Below are positions 56,993 to 64,000 of a stretch of 64,000 bases of DNA, one piece after another. The stretch is from Terfezia claveryi (Eukaryota; Ascomycota; Pezizomycetes; Pezizales; Pezizaceae). Each line of letters begins with the position of its first letter. Positions within the stretch are counted from its first letter, which is position 1. The stretch lies in contig WHUX01000019.1 in assembly GCA_015179025.1 (NCBI GenBank), forward strand, positions 434,001-498,000. The letters are read 5' to 3'. The position numbers and the translations under genes are program-made. Under the pieces are notes generated by a model. The model was not told where the DNA came from and ran no database searches. It worked only from the letters and a program-made list of their open reading frames with translations.

Positions 56993-57367
56993 TCACTTCC
57001 CCTCCCTACATAACCCCTTCCCTACCGCCCCAAAGATCCCCACCAGCTCATCCTCCATCTTCCTATCCCCCATCTGTTTCTCCACCTCCATCTTATGTAA
57101 TTCCGCCAAACCCGCTAATGGATTCTCTTTAGATTTTGCTTCCTTATCTTTTTTCCGCTGAATAGGGTCGATGGCAGGGAACAGCTCGTGTGTAGCTTGG
57201 GATAGGAGGGTGTCGATGTGTGTTGTTAGGAGCTCTGCGCGGGCGCGGTGGGCGCGGGTGGAAGGGGAATGTTTAGGCTTGTGGATGGCAGATTTTGGTT
57301 TGGAGGAAGTGGTGGAAGATTTGGCGGAGGGTGGGGTATGGCGAGGTTTGGAGGAGTGTTTGGCCAT
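56993..57367 (-). CDS. Small basic protein, unknown
   Basis: Single-exon frame of 124 residues. The first 45 are Lys/Ser/Pro-rich and basic (KPKSAIHKPKHSPSTR); the rest looks helical (RARAELLTTHIDTLLSQATHE and NPLAGLAELHKMEVEKQMGD). The helical half has protein-like charge patterning, which supports a real gene. It is divergent from sec17, 226 bp away. No family is recognised. Confidence 0.6.
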   Translation of the reverse strand: MAKHSSKPRHTPPSAKSSTTSSKPKSAIHKPKHSPSTRAHRARAELLTTHIDTLLSQATHELFPAIDPIQRKKDKEAKSKENPLAGLAELHKMEVEKQMGDRKMEDELVGIFGAVGKGLCREGK

Positions 57368-57449
57368 ACTGAAGTTGAATGAGAGTTCTATGCGGTGGGG
57401 CCTTTACTTGTGTAAACATATCAGAATCATATGATGTCTCGCTATGTTG

Positions 57450-57459
57450 AACCAGACTA
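57450..57459 (-). repeat. 10-nt motif end in the sec17 promoter
   Basis: AACCAGACTA, the 10-nt form of the motif, between GCTATGTTG and GCGGTGTCC (5 of 9). The repeat match is too weak to call an insertion. Confidence 0.35.
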
Positions 57460-57593
57460 GCGGTGTCCAACGTCATGACGCCAAGCAGGAGCTCTTCCCA
57501 GCTCAAGTAGGTGGGGTGAATAGCCAGCTCCTCCAGCTTGATTGAGGATCTATACGGCCATACCCTTCGATTTCATATCCAACTGCTAAAGCT

Positions 57594-58736
57594 ATGTCTG
57601 ACCCACGAGTTCTCCTAGCTCAGGCATGCTTTCACCTGGTACCCCCGTGGTATTCAATCACTAACAAGCTCTGCAGGCTGAAAAAGCACAAGCTAGTGCC
57701 TCCAGTGGGTTCTCTTTCTTCGGTGGACGTACAGAAAAGCTAGAAAACGCCGCCGATCTATATCAACAAGCTGCAAATGCCTTTCGAGTTCAGAGCCAAG
57801 GTCCGGAGGCTGGCCAGGCGTTTGAGAAGGCAGCTGCCCTTCAACGACAGTTGAATGAACCAGACGATGCCGCGAATTCTATGGTAGAGGCGTTCAAGAG
57901 TTATAAGCGACAAGACCCAATCAACGCTGCAAGGTGTCTAGAGCAAGCCATAAAGCATTATACAAGTAGGGGTAGCTTCAGGCGTGCAGCCACACATCAG
58001 CAAAATTTGGCTGAGCTCTGGGAACTTGACTTGGGGGATTTCAAAAAGGCTATTGAGGCGTATGACTTGGCCGGAGATTGGTTTTCGGGTGACAATGCTG
58101 AAGCGTGCGTATTTCTGCACTTTTGCCTAGTTGGAGTTTGCTGCTTACTTCTCAAATCAGACTCGCAAATAAGGTCTACCTCAAAGTCGCAGATTTGGCT
58201 GCTCTGGAAAAAATGTACGCAAAGGCGATTGAGCGTTACGAGGGTGTGGCACGAGCCAGTGTCAACAATAATTTGATGAAATGGAGTCTGAAGGATTACT
58301 TCCTCAAAGCTGGGTTCTGCCATCTAGCTCAGGGTGTATGGGATTTTTTTCCTTGCCGAGAGCTTCCAGTCACTAATATGTTCCGATAGGACATGATTGC
58401 TACCCGAAGAGCTCTAGAGACTTACGTGGACCTCGACATGGCATTTCCGTCAACAAGAGAGTACCAACTTCTCACTGTAAGTACTGTTACGTTACTCTCA
58501 CATTGACGGCTCTTAACGCGTCTGCCGCATCTAGGAAATTGCAGAAGCGGTTGAGAATGGTGATAGCGATTTGTTTGAAGAGAAGGTGTTTGCCTACGAC
58601 CAGCTGAGTAAATTGGACAAGTGGAAGACGACTATGCTTTTGAGGATTAAGGAAACGATAGCAGCGGTGAGTTGGATCTTCTGTTGTTGTCTATAGCACT
58701 TACAACTAACAAGTTTACCAGGAGGACTTTGCGTAA
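57594..58736 (+). CDS. sec17: Alpha-SNAP (SEC17)
   Basis: Predicted 288 residues from exons 57594-57623, 57677-58104, 58161-58335, 58390-58476, 58535-58666 and 58722-58736. SEC17 recruits the NSF/Sec18 ATPase to SNARE complexes for their disassembly after membrane fusion. The all-helical TPR-like array is plain: FSFFGGRTEKLENAADLY, GQAFEKAAALQRQ, AARCLEQAIKHYTSRG, AIEAYDLAGDWF, and DLDMAFPSTREYQLL near the end. The first intron starts with GC (CAG|GCATGC), placed so that LLAQ joins AEKAQAS as in relatives. The last coding exon is 15 nt (EDFA plus stop). Confidence 0.95.
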
Positions 58737-59283
58737 TCGGTTATGAGTATTTATATTCAGTGTCTGGGATCCTTCTCTAGAAATTCGTCGCCTGCGATGA
58801 GATCTTCAATCGTTAAGGGTTTTGCTGTGTTTAATCTGTCGTCTGTGGTCATCAAGTTCGAGTTTGGAGATTCTTTGTTAGAGCAAGGCTTTTATGCATA
58901 ATGAATTGTGTAATATCCATGATAGTCGCGTTTTTCGTACAATCTTATATATATAAAACCTTCGAATATGTAATATGAGGTTGATCGCAAAAAAAAATAA
59001 CCCACTGCTCACACGTGACAACTCCCCTTGCTGGCTTGCTTACAGTACCTTCTCCAAATACATTTGTACCACATGCTGCGATCTACCACGTTCTATGCAG
59101 GATTATTACCGCACATCAGCATTCATGAACGAGATCGAACTAATGTACCAGTAATCATTGAATCAACATATACATATCCAATCCCGTGAGTTGCAGGGCA
59201 GCTCCATCCCCTCTATATACGTCCGGCCCTTCGCCGCAGGCACTTGACATCTCAACAACTGAAGTCAACCTATTGACGAAAGC
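58737..59283. other. sec17 3' flank and dynactin promoter
   Basis: Tandem spacer of about 550 bp with no recognisable element. Confidence 0.5.
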
Positions 59284-62200
59284 ATGACCGAGGATTTTCA
59301 GATTGGAGACCGTGTCGACGTCAACGGGCAACTAGCCATTGTCCGTTATATTGGGCCCGCAGACTTTGCGCCAGGAGAATGGGTTGGTGTTGAGCTTGAT
59401 ATTCCAGATGGAAAGAACAATGGTTCGGTGCAGGGAGTAAAGTACTTCGAATGTGCGGACAAATATGGGAAGTTCTACAGGTCGAATGTCCCGCGATTGG
59501 TTGAGAGGGCCCCTCAACAGGCTCAGAGGCCGCAAGCTAGGCAGAGTCTAAGTAGGATAGCAAGTATTGGGCAAATGAAGGTCGGTTGTCTTAGTGAAGG
59601 AGGGGAGCGCTGTGCTCGAGGAACACATCCAGTGAATGTCTCTTCTAGGACAAAATCGTGATCCCGCTTGACGCCTGGTTAGAGCCATTTTATAGGTCAA
59701 CGATGCTAATATTCATGGTCCATCTCTTAGGGAGCAACCAAGATGTCTCCCTCCTCAACCTCGCAACCGCCGTCTAGGACCGGAACCCCTACTTCCACGG
59801 CTGGGTCATCCACTCGGCCACCCGCTTCGGTTTCAATGCAGCCAACCCGTACGACCACACCGTCACGTCCAGGTTCCATGGGTCCAGCACAAATTACCGC
59901 CATCTCGAAGACGTCTATGGCAGGCCGGCGGGGCTCGCAAATGGGAGGACAGGCAGGACAGAATCTGTCTCTTTCACCTTCTCCGGCTGGTGTTCCACGG
60001 CCTGGTTCAGGAGCCTCTAGTGGTGGGTCCAGAACACCGGTTGACCAGAAGGTTGCATCCCCAACAGTACCAACTGCCAGATCAATATCTGGCCAAAGAT
60101 TATCGGTTAGCGTCAAAAGTATCTCTGCCGTAAATGCGTTTCAGAAGAGGGGTGCAGCAGGGAGCAGTGGAGAGACAGATGCAGCAGCGTCATCAAAGGC
60201 AATAGCACAAAAGAGTCATGGGAGGAAAGAATCTACAAGAGCTCCACTGCTGGTCACTGCTCCGCAGGCCCCGGCAAGCCCAGAGCTACACAGGCGGCCA
60301 GCTAACGATGCCAGCCGTGAGATGGAGGACCTGAAAACTAAAATCAAAGTTCGTATATTGTGTCAACTCTCGATTATTTAGTGCTCACAGATTGTATTCA
60401 GGTCCTAGAAAAGAAGAGATTAGAGGATAGAGAGAAATTGCAAGAGATGGAACAGATTAGAAGAGACAAGGAAAAATTTGAATCCATTATTCAGAAGCTG
60501 CAAGGTAGGTGCTCTTTGGTCTCCCATTTACGGGTAATCAATGCCTTATGTTTGCCATATAGCCAAGTATCAACCTCAAGCAGAGGAAAACAGAGAGCTC
60601 CGGAAGCACCTCAAGGAAGCCGAGGAGAAAGTTGAAGAACTTGAAACTTCCAAAGCAGAACATGAGGTCATTGTAGAGATAGCAACTCTCGACCGGGAGA
60701 TGGCTGAGGAGCAAGTCGAGTATCTAAAGACTGAAGTCGAGTTATATCGGAGCAAGGCTGAAGAACTCGAAATGGAGATTGAGATTTTGCGTGAGGAAAA
60801 CAAAGAGTTGGGTCAGGAAATGAGTCCAGAAGAGAAGACCTCAGCCGGTTGGATACAGATGGTGAAACAAAATGAACGGCTGAAAGACGCGCTCCTCCGA
60901 TTGAAAGATATCACACAACAGACCGAAATAGAACTAAAGGATAATATTAAGGGATTGCAGGAGGACAATGAGCAACTCTCGCATTATAAAGAGCAGTACG
61001 AACAAACAAAAGACAGGCTGTATCAGGCCGAGTCAGCCGTGGAAGACCTTCGCCAACAGCTTGATACAGCACTTGGGGCTGAAGAAATGCTGGAGGAGCT
61101 GACAGACCGTAATCTGAGTATGAATGAACAGATTGAGGAACTACGAGCCACAATTGAGGATCTGGAAGCTTTGAAGGAGCTCGCTGATGAGTTGGAGATC
61201 AACCATATCGAGACTGAGAAGCAGATGCAGGAAGAGCTTGACTATAAGGATCTGTTCATCGCCGAACAGACAAAGAGAGTTGCACAATTGGATACGAGTA
61301 ATGAACAAGCTGAGTACACAATTACACGGTTCCGCGATTTAGTTAATACTCTGCAGAGGTAGGCTAAAATACTCTGAAGCGATCTAGGAATAATAGCTGA
61401 TTGATTTGCTTTCTTAGTGATCTCGAGGATCTTCGTGCTTCTCAACAAATTACGGAACAAGAGGCCGAGGAATTGACCGCAAGATCCAGGTCTATGATGG
61501 ACATCAACTTGAAACTCCAGTTGTCTGCTACGAAGGCTCAAAATAAGACCATTGACTTGGAGCTGAGGAGAATGGAAGCAGAGGAGGCCATGGAGCACCT
61601 CCAGATTGTGCAGGTATGGTCATCTTCGAATTTGAAGCTACAATACTAACGACTTAATAACATAGATGTTCCTTCCTGAAGCTTTCCTTCATGAGAGGGA
61701 TTCTATCCTTTCTCTCCTACGATTTAGGCGAGTGGCATTTAAGTCCCACCTGCTGAACACTTTCATTAAGGAACGAATCTCTGCAAACCAGCCCCAAAAT
61801 GGCAGTGAAGACTCATTCATGGCGGCTTGCGATATCTGTGATAAGCTTACCTGGATCTCAGCGATGTGTGAACGATTTACCAATTGCATTAGTGGGTGCA
61901 ATGTTCACCAATTCAACAAATTTAGAGATGCTTTGCATGAGCTAGACCCCGTGGAGAGGGCTCTCAATAGTTGGATTGATTCTTTGAGAAGGGATGATTT
62001 GAAGGAGAAACAATGCGCAATTGAGCTTCAAAGAACAATGGCGGTCATTTCTCACTTGGGAGAGATCCACCTACCAGACACGCTGGAGGGTTTTGCACAG
62101 CACTTGCAGATGCGAGTGCAACTCATGCAGAGTCACATGGAGTGCGCTGCTGCTGCTGTATCACATATCAAGTACATGGTTAGCACCAAGGTCAATCCGA

Positions 62201-63776
62201 CCATCGACGAGGAGGAGCTGGCTAGCATATTCGCAAAGAAGTCGGATGCAATTATTTCACACAGTCGCGGTGCGAAGGTTGTGGTTAGCAAAATTCTTAG
62301 ATCTCTTAGTGATCTGCAAACAAGATCTTTGTCCTTGGCAATGGAAACTAGGCAGTCGTTTGAGGAATGCGAGGAGGCTATGCAGAAGATTGCAGCCTAT
62401 GCTCGAGCATTGGGAGATGCAGTTGCTGACTTGCTCTACCATGAAGAGGGGAGGACTGAGCCAGTCACTTTTGCCGAGCTACAGAGCGTCATGTACAAGA
62501 CGACAGAAAGGACCTTGATGATGGCTGAAACAGACACTTTCAGCGCCTTTGGCAAGGAGCTAAGATCATTAACCAATATGTTAGTGGATCTGGGTAGCAT
62601 GGCCAGTGATTTGGATATGACTGCAGAATGTAAGATTTCCTCGAAATTCTACACAAGGAGCTTTGTTAACTGTAAAATAGTTGAGAGGGCCCCTGCTCCT
62701 TGGATTGTTCGTGCCCAGGAGCTCAAGAACACCAAGATTGTCAACGTCGATGTTGAAGATAAGTGTAGACGACTCAAGGAGGAAATTCGTGAGCTTGTTA
62801 CTCAGATCAGAGTCAGGGTATGTATACCTGACAAATTCCTTCCTCATGGTGCGACACTAACACCCTTTTTCAACCATAGGAGAAATCTTTGGACGAGGCT
62901 GCTGTCAAGATCGAGCACCTAGAAAGCCGCATGAGCACAGTAGGAAAGCAATCAGAGCGCATTGAAAAACTTGAGAAGAGTCTCGAGGATTCAGTCACCC
63001 ACGAGAGCAAGCTCGAAGCCAGTGTTGAACAGCTGAACAACGAAATTCTGCAGCTGGAAAGAGATGTTGTGAAGTGGAAGAAGACCGCACAAGAGAAGCG
63101 CACTGCTGGTGATATTGATCGCACTGGACAAGAGAGGGCAGTCGCTACAGCACGTGAAGTGGCAAGCTTGAAGAGTGAAATCACTAACCTCAGTGGCGCG
63201 GTGAATTTCCTCAGGGAAGAAAATGCGAGAATTAAGCAGGTTGATCTCTCCGCTACTAATAGCTGGTTGTTTGAACCAATCAAGCCATCGGCTATCCCTG
63301 TGACAAATAATGGTGTTCACGTAGGGAAGAGAGATAAAGCTACACGTGAGAAATTATGGAAAGAAGAAATTACTCGGGAAGGGAAAGACTTACTCTCCGA
63401 GCTTGTCTCCCTTGCTACTGAATCGAAAATTATCGACTTACGTGAAACACCTAAGAATCGGAACGCCTGGAGACCAGTTCGTGAGACTCCGGGTTATATT
63501 TACTGGAGACAGAGAGAACGGTACGAGGCGCTTGCGGGCTGGAGGGACTCAATAGTTGAGAGAGCCGGGAAGTGGGATGACATGAATATACCAACACCAT
63601 CTACGCCGGTAAAGGGAAGAAAGGAAAAAAGGATCTCGGCGGTGGCGAAAATACAGGCGTATCACATGTATCCAGGATTAGAGATGAAGAGGGGTTTGGC
63701 GCCTAAAGTAGAGGTGGTGATTAGGGAACCAGAGTCGTGGGATGTGTTGAAAGAGAGTCTTGGGTTGATTGGTTAA
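59284..63776 (+). CDS. Dynactin large subunit p150Glued
   Basis: Predicted 1335 residues from exons 59284-59580, 59731-60348, 60402-60504, 60563-61358, 61418-61613, 61666-62629, 62681-62817 and 62880-63776. This subunit (ro-3 in Neurospora, Nip100 in yeast) links dynein to microtubules and cargo. A CAP-Gly domain occupies residues about 5-75: GDRVDVNGQLAIVRYIG, APGEWVGVELD and the tubulin-tail-binding GKNNGSVQGVKYF. A Ser/Pro/Thr-rich basic linker follows to about 310, then a long coiled coil (about 310-640). A globular dynactin domain and a second coiled coil follow, and a C-terminal region ends near VLKESLGLIG. Length and order fit fungal p150Glued. Confidence 0.95.
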
Positions 63777-64000
63777 GATCTCGCGAGGGTTGTTGGATGG
63801 TTGATACCCGGTTTCTTTTGACATTGACATTTTGTTTCATTTTTGTGGGCTCTTTATACATGACATAAAGTGTGGTTGGCGTCTTTTCTCTTTTTTTGAC
63901 TTCCATTTGATATTCTTTTACGCTTTTATGATTTTCAAGTCAACACTTAATAACTTCTTTGTGCATCTTTTCCTATCTCCACTTTTTATCATGTCACCCC
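63777..64000. other. Dynactin 3' flank
   Basis: T-rich 3' flank to the window edge, with no feature beyond that. Confidence 0.5.

Noticed and set aside
1..64000. CRISPR arrays, rRNA or tRNA genes, secondary-metabolite cluster
   Set aside because: No spaced repeats, rRNA or cloverleaf patterns were seen. LYS2 is NRPS-like but is a primary-metabolism enzyme with no clustered tailoring genes.

Overview
The window is a stretch of nuclear DNA from a filamentous ascomycete (Pezizomycotina). The genes carry many short introns (mostly about 50-80 bp) with GT-AG, and a few GC-AG, borders. An alpha-aminoadipate reductase (LYS2) and a fused alpha-beta tryptophan synthase (TRP5) are fungal hallmarks. 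A PtaB/Mfg1-type LIM-binding regulator points to Pezizomycotina; a leotiomycete-like lineage is only a guess. I built exon models by hand from splice sites and reading-frame continuity. All complete models below sum to a multiple of three, and no database search was possible.

Layout. 1-4077: gene-poor. 4078-7805 (+): 12-exon cytosolic GH63-like glycosidase. 8564-9111 (-): four-exon small protein of unknown function. 9112-11375: pyrimidine-rich leader of ptaB. 11376-13784 (+): ptaB-like regulator with a long polyQ. 15560-16410 (-): urease accessory GTPase UreG. 16716-21228 (-): LYS2. 22445-25200 (-): three-KH FUBP-like RNA/ssDNA-binding protein. 26896-29809 (+): MYND-finger protein. 31574-31825 (-): small disordered protein. 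32453-33378 (-): calcipressin. 33.4-36.3 kb: gene-poor. 36364-37677 (-): RPB3. 38138-40636 (-): TRP5. About 41510-43440 (-): decayed V-ATPase subunit B pseudogene. 44192-45093 (-): Nudix diphosphoinositol phosphohydrolase. 46476-48543 (-): arginyltransferase ATE1. 48.5-52.6 kb: gene-poor, with two relics of Tc1/mariner-like transposases. 52631-53558 (-) COX11 and 54050-55216 (+) a mitochondrial dicarboxylate carrier form a divergent pair. 56993-57367 (-): small basic protein. 57594-58736 (+): SEC17/alpha-SNAP. 59284-63776 (+): dynactin p150Glued.

The genes are housekeeping functions without an evident shared pathway. LYS2 and TRP5 are both amino-acid biosynthetic, and each has a TGACTC (Gcn4/CPC1-type) core upstream of its start. 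UreG, COX11 and the carrier fit nitrogen and mitochondrial metabolism; SEC17 and dynactin fit membrane traffic.

The most unusual signal is a family of very short insertions scattered through the intergenic DNA. They share one fixed end, TAGTCTGG (CCAGACTA on the other strand). They are cut back to different lengths (about 7, 10, 15, 18 and 30 nt) at the other end. Several are bordered by locus-specific 9-bp direct repeats (perfect 9/9 at 25.66, 50.06 and 51.54 kb and probably 35.03 kb; 8/9 at three further sites). Three sit one after another at a single target near 35.05 kb. One lies inside a transposase relic, where removing it together with one repeat restores a canonical transposase motif. 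This looks like target-site duplication by an undescribed mini-insertion process, or the footprint of a transposon that makes 9-bp duplications.
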